Shown here: positions 52,287 to 60,985 of the stretch, one piece after another | Layout: every line of letters starts with the position of its first letter | Numbering within the stretch: the stretch's first letter is position 1 | Source: Virgibacillus_O sediminis | GTDB taxonomy: Bacteria > Bacillota > Bacilli > Bacillales > Amphibacillaceae | Length of the DNA stretch: 64,000 nt | Assembly: GCF_042643265.1 (NCBI RefSeq) | Contig: NZ_JBHRRZ010000039.1 | Span: 141,780 to 205,779 of the forward strand | Direction: 5' to 3' | The notes under the pieces: model-generated | Database searches by the model: none | Seen by the model: only the letters and a program-made list of their open reading frames with translations | What the model was told of the DNA's origin: nothing | Program-made: the position numbers and the translations under genes

Positions 52287-54455
52287 TTAATCGCGGAAAC
52301 TGATCGATCTCGACCGCTCTCCTTCCAACTTCGTCAACGGGTCGTATGGAACCACATAATAACGGTGGGACCTAAGGACATCCATCCCGTCGATTTCGAA
52401 CTCGGTGTCCCCTTCCACTTCCCCGACCCGTTCGTCTATTCCTTCTTTTTCCCGGTAAATCCGATAGACAACGCGCTGATCCTCAGAGCCGTTCCAGGTC
52501 AGTTTCCCCTGGAAAAGGGAATAGCCGCCGAAGGAAACACTTCCTTGGAGCTCGGTCACCTGCGGCAATTCCACCGGCTCAGGCAGGGGCTCTGCAGCCT
52601 CTGGCTTCGTGAATGATTCCGTGAGCGGTTCTTGCTTATTGATGTCCGTCAATATTTTTTTGGCCAGGGCGGTAGGATAAGAACTGCCTTCTGTCAGATA
52701 ATGGTTTTCATCGACCTTGTCATAGCCCATCCAGACGGCCACTGTATAGTCTGGTGTAAACCCGGCAAACCAGGCATCATTCGTTTCCCCTTCTACAAAT
52801 GGATGCTGGGTCGAACCTGTCTTTCCCGCCAACTGCTTCGGATACTCCCCAGCTGTGGCTGTTCCGCTCTCCACTGTCGCCCTTAACATTTCCGTCATAT
52901 CCCAGGACACCTGAGTACTGAACACCTCTTCTGTCTTGGGATCGGCTTGATGAATCAGTTCTCCGTTCCGGTCGTAGATCTCTTCAATGGTATACGAATC
53001 GATGAATTCACCACCCCGCGGGAAGACTGCATAGCTTTCCATCACCGTCTGGGGGGTCAAACCTTCACTCAGTCCGCCTAGAGCAATTGCAAGGCCGCTG
53101 TCATCATCCAGATTAATATTCATCTTTTCCAAGTAGCCTTTAGCATAATCAATGCCGATCTGATCAAGGAGCCATACTGCAGACGTATTTTTCGACTGTT
53201 TCAGCGCATGGTAGATGGGAACTGCCCCACTGTATTGCCCGTCCACATTGGAGACGGTGTAACTCTCCATCTGCTGGTCGAGCACAAGGGTATACGGGGT
53301 ATATTTCTCCGTCTGCATCAGCGCGGGTCCATATACGGCTAGCGGCTTCATCACCGAGCCCGGCTGTCTGGTAACCGCCGTCCGGTTCAGGTCGCCAAGC
53401 TGATAATCCCGGCCGCCAATGGCAGCTGTCACCCTCCCGGTGTCTTGTTCCATCATGGTGAAGGCCCCTTCTACCCCCTCTGTACTCCCAGGAAAATAGG
53501 AATCATCCTGAAAAGCCTCGTAGGCAGCCTTTTGGGCATATTCATCCATATTGACGACGATTCGGTAGCCGCCTTGCTTCAATTTATTGATCGACAGCTG
53601 GTATTTGTCGGCAGCTTCCCTCATTACCAGGTCGACATAGCTGTCCACCCAGGGTGAAGCCTCTCTTTCAGAAATATCAAGGCCCAAAGACTTCTCCTGC
53701 TCCTGTATCCGCTCTTCTGCTGTCAGGACACCAGCGTCTTCCATTGTCAAGAGCACTGTGTTTCTTCTGTCCAGTGCTTTTTCGGGATAAGTAATAGGTG
53801 AATAGCCATTCGGCGCCTTGGCCATCCCAGCGAGGAGCGCGCCTTCTGAAATAGTCAATTCCTCAGCCGGCTTGGAGAAAAAGTAGTTGGCCGCTTTCTC
53901 GATTCCGTAGACCCCTTCTCCGAAATAGATTTCATTCAAATAGAGTTTCAGAATCTCATCCTTTGTCAGCTGTCTTTCCATATAAATGGCGGCCATAGCC
54001 TCTTTTGCCTTGCGGGACCATGTCTTGTCGTTATAAAGAAACAAATTTTTCGCCAGTTGCTGTGTAATGGTACTGCCGCCCTCAGCCTTCCCCATCGCCA
54101 GGATGTTTTTATACACGGCACGGGTGACCGATTTCAAATCAATCCCTGCATGGTGATAAAACCTTTTGTCTTCCACTGAGAGAAAGGCCTGCTGTACATG
54201 GGAAGGAATCTCCTCCAGCGGGATAGGATCCCTATTTTCCTGATAGACTTCCTGAATCACTTCCCCGTCGGCGGTTTCGATCGTGGTCGCAGCAGAAAGG
54301 ATAAACTCCTCTTCATCCACGACCATTTTGCCGCCCAGCAGAATGCCTCCATATCCCAACATCCCTAGTGCCGCCAGCAGAACCAATCCGATCAGCAGCC
54401 ATTTTATTTTCCAGCCGAACGAGCGCGGCCGGTCTTCTTTATTTTTTCTAAACAT
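52287..54455 (-). CDS. pbpF: Class A penicillin-binding protein with C-terminal Fn3-like domain
   Basis: This 722-residue bifunctional enzyme polymerises and cross-links peptidoglycan. After a cytoplasmic tail and a membrane anchor (about 18-41), the glycosyltransferase domain has Glu95 (EDKRFYHHAG) and GGSTITQQLAKN. The transpeptidase has Ser367-Lys370 (GSVMK), SKN (421-423) and KTG (545-547). A fibronectin-like domain ends the protein. The ATG at 54455 follows GAGGTG. The order hmoB-pbpF-hemEHY is that of B. subtilis, where PbpF acts late in sporulation. Confidence 0.93.
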   Translation of the reverse strand: MFRKNKEDRPRSFGWKIKWLLIGLVLLAALGMLGYGGILLGGKMVVDEEEFILSAATTIETADGEVIQEVYQENRDPIPLEEIPSHVQQAFLSVEDKRFYHHAGIDLKSVTRAVYKNILAMGKAEGGSTITQQLAKNLFLYNDKTWSRKAKEAMAAIYMERQLTKDEILKLYLNEIYFGEGVYGIEKAANYFFSKPAEELTISEGALLAGMAKAPNGYSPITYPEKALDRRNTVLLTMEDAGVLTAEERIQEQEKSLGLDISEREASPWVDSYVDLVMREAADKYQLSINKLKQGGYRIVVNMDEYAQKAAYEAFQDDSYFPGSTEGVEGAFTMMEQDTGRVTAAIGGRDYQLGDLNRTAVTRQPGSVMKPLAVYGPALMQTEKYTPYTLVLDQQMESYTVSNVDGQYSGAVPIYHALKQSKNTSAVWLLDQIGIDYAKGYLEKMNINLDDDSGLAIALGGLSEGLTPQTVMESYAVFPRGGEFIDSYTIEEIYDRNGELIHQADPKTEEVFSTQVSWDMTEMLRATVESGTATAGEYPKQLAGKTGSTQHPFVEGETNDAWFAGFTPDYTVAVWMGYDKVDENHYLTEGSSYPTALAKKILTDINKQEPLTESFTKPEAAEPLPEPVELPQVTELQGSVSFGGYSLFQGKLTWNGSEDQRVVYRIYREKEGIDERVGEVEGDTEFEIDGMDVLRSHRYYVVPYDPLTKLEGERSRSISFRD

Positions 54456-54491
54456 TTGTTCACCTCTACACATTTACTCTTCCATTATACG

Positions 54492-54516
54492 ACACTTTTC
54501 AACAGCGGAAAAGTGT
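54492..54516. repeat. Inverted repeat in the pbpF-hmoB divergent region
   Basis: ACACTTTTC (54492-54500), 7 bp, GAAAAGTGT (54508-54516). It has no T-run and lies 37 bp upstream of the pbpF start, so an operator or 5'-UTR hairpin is more likely than a terminator. Confidence 0.5.
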
Positions 54517-54533
54517 TAATATCATGTATCAGA

Positions 54534-54591
54534 TAATAATAATTATAAAATGGTGTACACTTGACTTGCCGCTGTAAAAATAGGGTAATAT
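54534..54591 (+). promoter_or_regulatory. hmoB promoter with possible Fur box
   Basis: TTGACT (54561-54566) and TAATAT (54586-54591) are 19 bp apart. Upstream, TAATAATAATTATAA (54534-54548) agrees with the 7-1-7 Fur pattern TGATAATnATTATCA in 12 of 14 positions. The tract is AT-rich, so chance is possible. Confidence 0.4.
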
Positions 54592-54623
54592 GACAGTAAG
54601 GATAAAGAAAGGAGAGGTTGTGC

Positions 54624-55136
54624 GTGAAAGCTTATATGACACTGGGGACCAGGGATTTCTTGGAAAAGCTCGTAGATAAGCATCCAGACCTTGGCTTGTA
54701 TTTAATGGGGCAAGGTACTGGGACCCTCGCTTATTATGAAAACCAAAATAAAAATGTATTTTCGGCAGGGAATGAGTATGAAATTATCAGCGAAAATGGA
54801 GAAATAGAGGATGAAGGATATGTAGTGATGAACAACATCCCTGTACTCGAAGACAGCCGGGATTCTTTTGAACAGCGCTTTAAACAGCGTCAGCACGGAG
54901 TCGACAGCATGCCCGGCTTCCAGGCCTTCCGTTTTCTTCGGCCGCTGACCGGTAAGACCTATGTGGTGATGACCCAATGGCGGTCCAAGGAGGACTTCGA
55001 AAACTGGAAGAACTCCGATCAATTCAAAGAGGCGCATAAGAGCCAGGACTCCAAGCCTCCTGCCTATTTCGCCGACCGCCCTTTCATCACTTCCTACCAC
55101 ATGAAAAAGGATGAAGAAGGGGATCAACAGCAATAG
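54624..55136 (+). CDS. hmoB: Heme-degrading monooxygenase
   Basis: HmoB (YhgC) breaks open heme to release iron, using an antibiotic-biosynthesis-monooxygenase (ABM) domain. The 170-residue length is that of HmoB, longer than IsdG. The C-terminal ABM part has FQAFRFLRPLTGKTYVVMTQW and ENWKNSDQFKEAHK, with the expected heme-binding His region. The start is GTG 54624 behind AAAGGAGAGG. It is divergent from pbpF-hemEHY, so heme breakdown and synthesis lie side by side. Confidence 0.9.
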   Translation: MKAYMTLGTRDFLEKLVDKHPDLGLYLMGQGTGTLAYYENQNKNVFSAGNEYEIISENGEIEDEGYVVMNNIPVLEDSRDSFEQRFKQRQHGVDSMPGFQAFRFLRPLTGKTYVVMTQWRSKEDFENWKNSDQFKEAHKSQDSKPPAYFADRPFITSYHMKKDEEGDQQQ

Positions 55137-55146
55137 CCCCATAAAA

Positions 55147-55207
55147 AAGCTAACCAGCTGACTAATAGGCCCTTTAGAAAGGGTGACCTTTAGTCACTGG
55201 TTAGCTT
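55147..55207. terminator. Bidirectional terminator between hmoB and the thioredoxin gene
   Basis: AAGCTAACCAG (55147-55157) pairs with CTGGTTAGCTT (55197-55207), enclosing further TGACTAA/TTAGTCA and CCCTTT/AAAGGG pairings. Confidence 0.85.
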
Positions 55208-55208
55208 C

Positions 55209-55691
55209 TTACTCACTCAGCACTACTTCATTGAAAAACGCACGGAAATTTTCTTCGGGATGGGCACCGGTGATCCGGCTAACTTCTTCCCCGTCCTCGA
55301 AATGGACAACGGTAGGTGTTGCTTCAATTCCATAGGTCCCCCACTGATCTTCGAATTCCAGCAGATTCAGTTTGACCATTTCCACATCCATCTCTTCTGT
55401 CAGCGGCACTAGCTTCGGAGTGGTCTGCTGGCAGTATACACATGTCGGACTGTAGAAATAGACAGTGGTCGGCTCCCCGCTTTCGATCCGTTCACTCAAT
55501 TCCTCAGGGCGGATCTGGTTTTGATAGTTCGGATCGTCCAGCTGGTCAATGGTTGCCTGGTCCAAATTTTCTTTTCCATATGGGTTGCCGCTATTCTCTA
55601 CGGCCTGGTTGTTCTGGTAGTTGGTTACAAAATAAAGGGCGATAAACAGAAGAACTACGATACCGCCGAATATCAACATCTTATTTCGCAT
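55209..55691 (-). CDS. Membrane-anchored thioredoxin-like disulfide oxidoreductase
   Basis: The 160-residue protein has an N-terminal membrane anchor (about 5-23) and an extracytoplasmic thioredoxin fold with Cys84-Val-Tyr-Cys87 (SPTCVYCQQ) and the cis-Pro loop ATPTVV. It is 3 bp downstream of the BdbC-type gene on the same strand, so the two form a redox pair equivalent to DsbA-DsbB or BdbD-BdbC. It is not similar enough to name it bdbD. Confidence 0.88.
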   Translation of the reverse strand: MRNKMLIFGGIVVLLFIALYFVTNYQNNQAVENSGNPYGKENLDQATIDQLDDPNYQNQIRPEELSERIESGEPTTVYFYSPTCVYCQQTTPKLVPLTEEMDVEMVKLNLLEFEDQWGTYGIEATPTVVHFEDGEEVSRITGAHPEENFRAFFNEVVLSE

Positions 55692-55694
55692 GAT

Positions 55695-56129
55695 TTACTT
55701 CCCCTTCTGTTGTTTTAAGATAATTACATGCATGATAAAAATTAGGATGAATGCTGTCCCCGCTAAAAAAGGGATGGTCACAAATCCGAAATAGTTCACA
55801 TATTTCAGGTTGCAGGCTACGGGCCCACAGCCTTCCCCAGCCTCTTGGAGTGCTGGAAGGTTCTGTACCATATAATGATAGATGGACACCATCATGCCGA
55901 TTCCGCTTAAGATCAATCCCGGCAGTGCAATCTTGGCATCTTTCTTCCAGATGGCTGTGCCGTAAATGATGATTAACGGGTACATGAAGATACGCTGCAC
56001 CCAGCATAGCATACATGGCGTATAGCCCATCACTTCTGAATAAAACAAGCTGCCCGCCGTCGCAACAAGTGCTACCCCCCAAATAAAGAACAGGAGGTTT
56101 TCTACTACCTTGCCCTTATAATCTGTCAT
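55695..56129 (-). CDS. bdbC: DsbB-type thiol-disulfide oxidoreductase (BdbC)
   Basis: The 144-residue protein has four membrane helices. The two cysteine pairs of DsbB/BdbC are Cys39-Cys42 (YTPCMLCWVQRIFMYP) and Cys101-Cys106 (GCGPVAC). It passes electrons from the thioredoxin partner to quinones. In B. subtilis BdbC works with BdbD to make disulfides in the competence pilin ComGC, so a link with comK is plausible. AAGGG precedes the ATG. Confidence 0.92.
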   Translation of the reverse strand: MTDYKGKVVENLLFFIWGVALVATAGSLFYSEVMGYTPCMLCWVQRIFMYPLIIIYGTAIWKKDAKIALPGLILSGIGMMVSIYHYMVQNLPALQEAGEGCGPVACNLKYVNYFGFVTIPFLAGTAFILIFIMHVIILKQQKGK

Positions 56130-56241
56130 GGCTAAACCCTTCCCTTTTCTTTTACACTAAACATTATACAGCCCGTTCCCCGAAAAACAAAGACATCGGC
56201 CTGAAGAAAGAATACAACTTTGACAATCTTATGAACCTTTT

Positions 56242-56883
56242 CTATTCTTTTTGGCGCCTGGCCAGAAACCGATCAAGGGCTATCCACCCCAAAAGCCATA
56301 GATATCCGACAAAAAAGCCCGCGACAACATCCGTCAAATAATGGACATTCAGAAAATAACGGCTGATGCCTATCAAAAAGACCAGCAAAGCAAAGGCTAA
56401 CTGCATGATAAAAACCGTTCTGGCTGAATACATTTTTTTCCCCAGATAGTAAGCCAGCAGTCCAAAGCATACCATAGGAATCATCGCATGCCCGGATGGA
56501 AAACTATACCCCTCGGCTTCTGCTGACGGGAGGAGACTCGGCCTCTGCCTATTCACTATTTCCTTTATCATCAAATTGAGCCAGTGTGCAGACAGTGTTC
56601 CGCCTGCAAAGATAACAGCAGGAAGAAAGCGGCGGTAGAGGAGCCAGATAACTGCAGCCATTATAATAGTAAAAGGAGTCAGGAACGTGCCGGAGCCAAG
56701 TTCGGTCATCCACCGGAAAAAGGTGTAAACAGCTGTCCCATCAACCATGCCTACCAGCTCTCTTGTCCACTGATCGACATAGGGGACAGACCCTGCCATG
56801 ATTTTTGCGATCCACACGCCGGTCATAAAAAGCAGCAGGACAAGCAGAAACAGGACGATATAGTTTCTTTTATGGATGTTCAT
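56242..56883 (-). CDS. PAP2-family membrane phosphatase
   Basis: The 213-residue protein has six membrane helices and all three acid-phosphatase motifs: K107-xxxxxx-RP (KEIVNRQRP), PSGH (129-132) and SR-H-D (Ser174-Arg175, His181, Asp185). Members dephosphorylate lipid phosphates such as phosphatidic acid or undecaprenyl diphosphate; the substrate cannot be told. The ATG at 56883 has GGAAGTGAGG upstream. It is divergent from the ferritin-like gene. Confidence 0.92.
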   Translation of the reverse strand: MNIHKRNYIVLFLLVLLLFMTGVWIAKIMAGSVPYVDQWTRELVGMVDGTAVYTFFRWMTELGSGTFLTPFTIIMAAVIWLLYRRFLPAVIFAGGTLSAHWLNLMIKEIVNRQRPSLLPSAEAEGYSFPSGHAMIPMVCFGLLAYYLGKKMYSARTVFIMQLAFALLVFLIGISRYFLNVHYLTDVVAGFFVGYLWLLGWIALDRFLARRQKE

Positions 56884-56993
56884 TGCCTCACTTCCTTTCT
56901 CTTCCACGATACCCAATATCACGTTTCAAAAAAACCGTCCGGGGAAAAGTAAACTATAGAGTTACTAAAAATTATAAAGGCAGGGATCAAATA

Positions 56994-57428
56994 ATGGAAC
57001 AAGAACTAAAACAATTGATTGATGGATTGAATGAAGATCTTGCACATGAATATGGTGCAGCCATCCAGTATACCTATAGTGCATCTGTAGTGTCCGGGCT
57101 GTATCGTTCCTCACTCAAACCATTTTTCGAAGCTGAAATCAATGACGAACTTGGACATGCATTATATCTGTCCGAAAAAATCAAATCCCTTGGCGGAACA
57201 CCGACAACCGAGTCTGCTGAAGTTCCGCAGCCTACCGAAGTAAAGGAACTGTTGCAGGCTACGCTGGATGCAGAAAAAGCCACCATTGACCGTTATGAAA
57301 AGCGCAAAGAACAGGCAGAAAAACTCGGTTATACCGAATTGGTGGTAAAACTGGAGGACCTAATTGCCGATGAAACACATCATAAAGAAGAAGTAGAAAG
57401 ACTCCTTTCCGATCCAAGACTTTCTTAA
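56994..57428 (+). CDS. Ferritin-like di-iron protein
   Basis: The 144-residue protein is a four-helix bundle. Probable iron ligands are Glu19 (DLAHEYGAAIQY), Glu52 and His55 (NDELGH), Glu94, and Glu127 and His130 (ADETHH), the spacing of bacterioferritin/rubrerythrin-like proteins. It may store or detoxify iron, which fits the heme genes nearby. The ATG 56994 follows AAGGCAGGG; a longer upstream frame has no ribosome binding site. Confidence 0.85.
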   Translation: MEQELKQLIDGLNEDLAHEYGAAIQYTYSASVVSGLYRSSLKPFFEAEINDELGHALYLSEKIKSLGGTPTTESAEVPQPTEVKELLQATLDAEKATIDRYEKRKEQAEKLGYTELVVKLEDLIADETHHKEEVERLLSDPRLS

Positions 57429-57431
57429 AGA

Positions 57432-57468
57432 CATAGAAAAAGCACCCGGCGTGGGTGCTTTTTCTATG
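57432..57468 (+). terminator. Terminator of the ferritin-like gene
   Basis: ATAGAAAAAGCACCC pairs with GGGTGCTTTTTCTAT. Confidence 0.95.
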
Positions 57469-57589
57469 GCAATTTATTAATCTGGGGACTGTCATAACCC
57501 ATTAGAAACAACGTGCCGATGATCCATTCCCCCATAATTTGCATGTAAATGTTATAATAGTTGGATAAAGAGTAAGGAGGTCTTTTTAG

Positions 57590-58759
57590 TTGCTGAACGA
57601 AATACATAAATCATTGGATCAAGCCTATGAGGAAATGGTGGAAATCCGCCGCTACCTCCATCAGTATCCAGAGCTTTCCTTTGAAGAGACAAAAACGGCA
57701 CAATATATTGCCAATTTTTACGAAGAATTGGGCATTCCCTATAAAACGAATGTAGGCGGAAACGGAGTTATTGCCACATTGAAGGGCGGAAAGCCTGGCA
57801 AAACCATAGCGCTCCGGGCTGATTTCGACGGCCTGCCCATCCAGGATGAAAAGGATGTCCCTTATAAATCCAAGGTTCCGGGTGTTATGCATGCTTGCGG
57901 GCATGACGGGCATACCTCAGTGCTTCTTTCGCTTGCCAAGGTTATAAAAGAATATCAGCAGGAACTTCCAGGCACGATTGAATTCCTTCACCAGCATGCA
58001 GAGGAATATGCACCAGGGGGAGCAAAGCCAATCGTCGAATCAGGGGCCATCGACCATGTGGATGCCGTCTTTGGCACACACCTGTGGGCCACCACCCCGC
58101 TCGGAGTCCTGCAGACATCGAAAAATGCTTTCATGGCCGGTACAGACCGCTTCACCATTACCATCAAGGGGAAAGGCGGACATGGCGGCTATCCGCATGA
58201 AACCAAAGATGCCATCGTCATCGGTTCAAATGTGATGTCACAGCTTCAGCAAATAACCAGCAGAAGACTGGATCCGATGGACACGGCTGTCGTAACCGTC
58301 GGAGTATTTGAGGCAGGAACTGCTTTCAATATAATCGCAGACCAAGCTAAGCTAGTGGGAACCGTACGCCATTTCAGCCAGGACGTTCAGGAAATGATTA
58401 TCGAAGAAATGGAGAAAATCATTAAAGGTGTCTGTATCAGCAATGATGCCGACTATGAATTTGATTATGTCAAAGGATACCCGCCTTTGATCAACAATGA
58501 ATCAGAAGCCGAACTTCTCTTGGAAGCAGGAGAAAAGGTGGATGGTGTCACAAGGGCCGAAGAAGTGGCTCCCGTCATGGCCGGGGAGGATTTCGCTTAT
58601 TATACGATGGAAAAACCAGGTACCTTCTTCTTTACCGGCGCCGCCAAGGAAGGGCATGTCTACCCCCACCATCATCCGATGTTCGACCTGGATGAACGTG
58701 CACTGCCCATTGCGGCCAAAACATTGATCTCTGCCTATTTTGCTTATCAAGATAAGTAA
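57590..58759 (+). CDS. yhaA: M20-family amidohydrolase/aminoacylase
   Basis: The 389-residue cytoplasmic enzyme has HACGHDGH (His101, Cys103, His105, Asp106, His108) and HQHAEE (Glu138-Glu139), the metal and catalytic groups of the aminoacylase/N-acyl-amino-acid hydrolase group. The dimerisation domain follows (KGKGGHGGYPH). The start is TTG 57590 behind AAGGAGG. Its place next to ecsAB identifies it as B. subtilis yhaA. A close paralogue is cut at the left window edge. Confidence 0.92.
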   Translation: MLNEIHKSLDQAYEEMVEIRRYLHQYPELSFEETKTAQYIANFYEELGIPYKTNVGGNGVIATLKGGKPGKTIALRADFDGLPIQDEKDVPYKSKVPGVMHACGHDGHTSVLLSLAKVIKEYQQELPGTIEFLHQHAEEYAPGGAKPIVESGAIDHVDAVFGTHLWATTPLGVLQTSKNAFMAGTDRFTITIKGKGGHGGYPHETKDAIVIGSNVMSQLQQITSRRLDPMDTAVVTVGVFEAGTAFNIIADQAKLVGTVRHFSQDVQEMIIEEMEKIIKGVCISNDADYEFDYVKGYPPLINNESEAELLLEAGEKVDGVTRAEEVAPVMAGEDFAYYTMEKPGTFFFTGAAKEGHVYPHHHPMFDLDERALPIAAKTLISAYFAYQDK

Positions 58760-58765
58760 AGCGGG

Positions 58766-58895
58766 AAAAGAGGCTGGACAAAAGTGTTTACTCAAAACAA
58801 AAAAACCGAATTAAGCCCGCTGCGGAAAGATACTTCGCTAATTTAGTTCATTATTTGTCTGAGAGTTAACCTTTTAATTGTTTCCAGCCTCTTTT
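58766..58895. repeat. Degenerate structured repeat acting as terminator, copy D
   Basis: A perfect 13-bp inverted repeat, AAAAGAGGCTGGA (58766-58778) and TCCAGCCTCTTTT (58883-58895), resembles the termini of copies A and B. Only traces of the core remain inside (CCGCTGCGGAAAG, TACTTCGC). It lies between convergent yhaA and ecsB. Confidence 0.75.
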
Positions 58896-58897
58896 TT

Positions 58898-58985
58898 CGC
58901 CCTCCTGCTGATTCCCTCTCTGTACTGGTGATATTTCCGCCCTCCTGCTGATTCCCTCTCTGTGCTGGCGATATCCCCCCACTGT
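58898..58985. repeat. 40-bp direct repeat, part of the 20-bp-phased family
   Basis: Two adjacent 40-bp units start with CGCCCTCCTGCTGATTCCCT and differ at only a few bases. On the minus strand (T/A)ATC starts every 20 bp (TATCACCAG, then AATCAGCAGG), as at 33.9 and 63.3 kb. Confidence 0.75.
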
Positions 58986-58990
58986 ACTGC

Positions 58991-59021
58991 AAAAAAAAGG
59001 AGTCCCCCGCTGGGAACTCCC
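58991..59021 (-). terminator. Terminator of ecsB
   Basis: GGAGTTCCC pairs with GGGGACTCC around loop AGCG; an eight-base T-run follows on the minus strand. Confidence 0.9.
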
Positions 59022-59031
59022 TTCCTCTATA

Positions 59032-60246
59032 TTATGCAGCTATCTTCTTTTTGACATATCCATTAATAAACAGATACGTGAACAGTATCCCACCGGCTAA
59101 GGAGAGAAAGAAACCGGTATATTCCTGCTGGATGAGAAACAGCAGGGAGAACAGGGCAGCCTGTCCAATCGTCAGCTGGTAAAGCAGCTTCACCAGAGCT
59201 TTTCTTCGCAGTGCCACTTCCACTGGATAGATATCCAGCCACATGGTTGTACGATGATGCTGATAAAGGGACATCATCTGGAAGCAGCTCAAATAACAGA
59301 ACAGCAGTGCAAACAGAACCTGCAGCCACAGATTCGGAATCAGATAGATGAACAGCCCGCCGATCAATACCAGCCGGACATACATCCCGAGATAGTCACC
59401 GCTTCTGACAAATGTTATCCGATATAGATAATCGAATGTATGCTTCCTCGTGAAAGGGACCTTGCTGACCAGATTCACCAGCCATTGGCGCTTTTTCACC
59501 CGATTCTTCAAATGCGGGACATCAGCGAACATATTCGCAACTCGGTAGAAGGCCTGCATTCGGTTCCTGTCCCTTTCTACGAGCAGTTCCCAATGGACCC
59601 CCGGCTGGTTCCTTGAAACCATGTAATCATATAGAAAGACGATTATATAGACAACCGTGGTAATACCTGCCCACACCATATCGCCTCTTGCAGCAAAATA
59701 GAAGACCGCAATACCAAGGAATGTCCGGGCTGCTGTATCTGCCCGGCGCATCCCCGGATCTCTCACTTTCTGCATCCACCAATTGGCGAGCAGGTTCCAA
59801 AGCTTAAAAATCAAAAGTACCAGAATCGTCAACAGGTAAATCCTTCCGCTGCGGTCCGGGTATGCTGCAAAATAAAGCGGGCCTATAACTGCTGCTATCA
59901 AGAACACCAAATATAGCTGGACAATAAAACTGTAAATGATGGCATTGCGAAAATAGGCTTCCATCTTGTGCTCGGCAGGAATCAGGAAGACCAAATCGGG
60001 TTCCTGGAGCAGCGTGCGGACAGGACTATAGCTTGCTATAAGGCCGAATGCCAGGGCGATGACCAATGCCGCGGGAAAATTTTCAGGCAGCCTGGTGAGC
60101 CATCCTTGATAATAGTAAGCCAATACGGAAATAAAGAAGAACATAGCAATCATGAGATGGCCATTGAATATGTAGCGTAAGTAGCGGCTGGTCTCTTTCA
60201 CATATTCAGACAGCCGCTCCCTGAACAGCTCTCGTGCATCAAACAT
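59032..60246 (-). CDS. ecsB: ABC transporter permease EcsB
   Basis: The 404-residue membrane protein has about ten helices in pairs and begins FDARELFRERLSEYVKETSRYLRYI, the EcsB pattern. It partners the EcsA ATPase. In B. subtilis loss of Ecs disturbs secretion, competence and sporulation, through reduced intramembrane proteolysis by RasP. The two genes overlap by 8 nt. ecsC is not present downstream; yhaA follows convergently. Confidence 0.92.
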   Translation of the reverse strand: MFDARELFRERLSEYVKETSRYLRYIFNGHLMIAMFFFISVLAYYYQGWLTRLPENFPAALVIALAFGLIASYSPVRTLLQEPDLVFLIPAEHKMEAYFRNAIIYSFIVQLYLVFLIAAVIGPLYFAAYPDRSGRIYLLTILVLLIFKLWNLLANWWMQKVRDPGMRRADTAARTFLGIAVFYFAARGDMVWAGITTVVYIIVFLYDYMVSRNQPGVHWELLVERDRNRMQAFYRVANMFADVPHLKNRVKKRQWLVNLVSKVPFTRKHTFDYLYRITFVRSGDYLGMYVRLVLIGGLFIYLIPNLWLQVLFALLFCYLSCFQMMSLYQHHRTTMWLDIYPVEVALRRKALVKLLYQLTIGQAALFSLLFLIQQEYTGFFLSLAGGILFTYLFINGYVKKKIAA

Positions 60247-60985
60247 GGCTATCTTCTTCCTTTGTCAGTTGGATATACAAATCATCCAGCGTAGCATGAG
60301 GCATATTGAACTCGTCCTGCAGCTCCTTCAATGTGCCAATTGTCCGAATTTCCCCTTCGTGCAAAATGACAAAACGGTCGCAGTACCTTTCTGCAGTCGC
60401 CAGGATGTGGGTGGACATCAACACCCCCGAGCCGTTGTCTTTCATATCGTTCATCAGCTGCAAATACGATTGGATTCCGAGCGGATCCAATCCCACAAAC
60501 GGCTCATCCACAATATAAAGCGGCGGTTCAATGAGAAATGCACACATAATCATCACCTTTTGCCGCATTCCCTTGGAAAAATGGACAGGAAACCAATTCA
60601 GCCTTTTTTCCATCCGGAACTCTTTTAACAGCGGGGGAAGGCGTTCTTCAAATGTTTTTTCTGGTATGTCATAAGCCATCGCCGTCAGCCTCAGATGCTC
60701 ATATAATGTCAGTTCATCATAAAGGATCGGCATTTCCGGGATATAAGCCATTTGGTTGCGATAGGATGATGGATTTTCCTGGAAGGTTTTGCCGTTGACG
60801 GAGACAGAACCTTTTTTTGCATGCATCAGCCCAATGATATGTTTGATGGTTGTACTTTTACCAGCCCCGTTCAATCCGATTAATCCAACGATTTCCTCGG
60901 GATATATATCAAATGAAATGCCATGCAGCACATTTTTATGGGTGTATCCCCCATGCAGATTTTCTATATGCAGTAAAGGTTCCAC
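60239..60985 (-). CDS. ecsA: ABC transporter ATP-binding protein EcsA
   Basis: The 248-residue ATPase has Walker A GLNGAGKST (37-45), a signature variant FSKGMRQKV, and Walker B YIVDEPFVGLDP. The sequence around it is that of EcsA. The start is GTG at 60985 with AGGAGGAAG upstream. It forms an operon with ecsB and is divergent from hit, with about 600 bp between. Confidence 0.95.
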   Translation of the reverse strand: MEPLLHIENLHGGYTHKNVLHGISFDIYPEEIVGLIGLNGAGKSTTIKHIIGLMHAKKGSVSVNGKTFQENPSSYRNQMAYIPEMPILYDELTLYEHLRLTAMAYDIPEKTFEERLPPLLKEFRMEKRLNWFPVHFSKGMRQKVMIMCAFLIEPPLYIVDEPFVGLDPLGIQSYLQLMNDMKDNGSGVLMSTHILATAERYCDRFVILHEGEIRTIGTLKELQDEFNMPHATLDDLYIQLTKEEDSHV

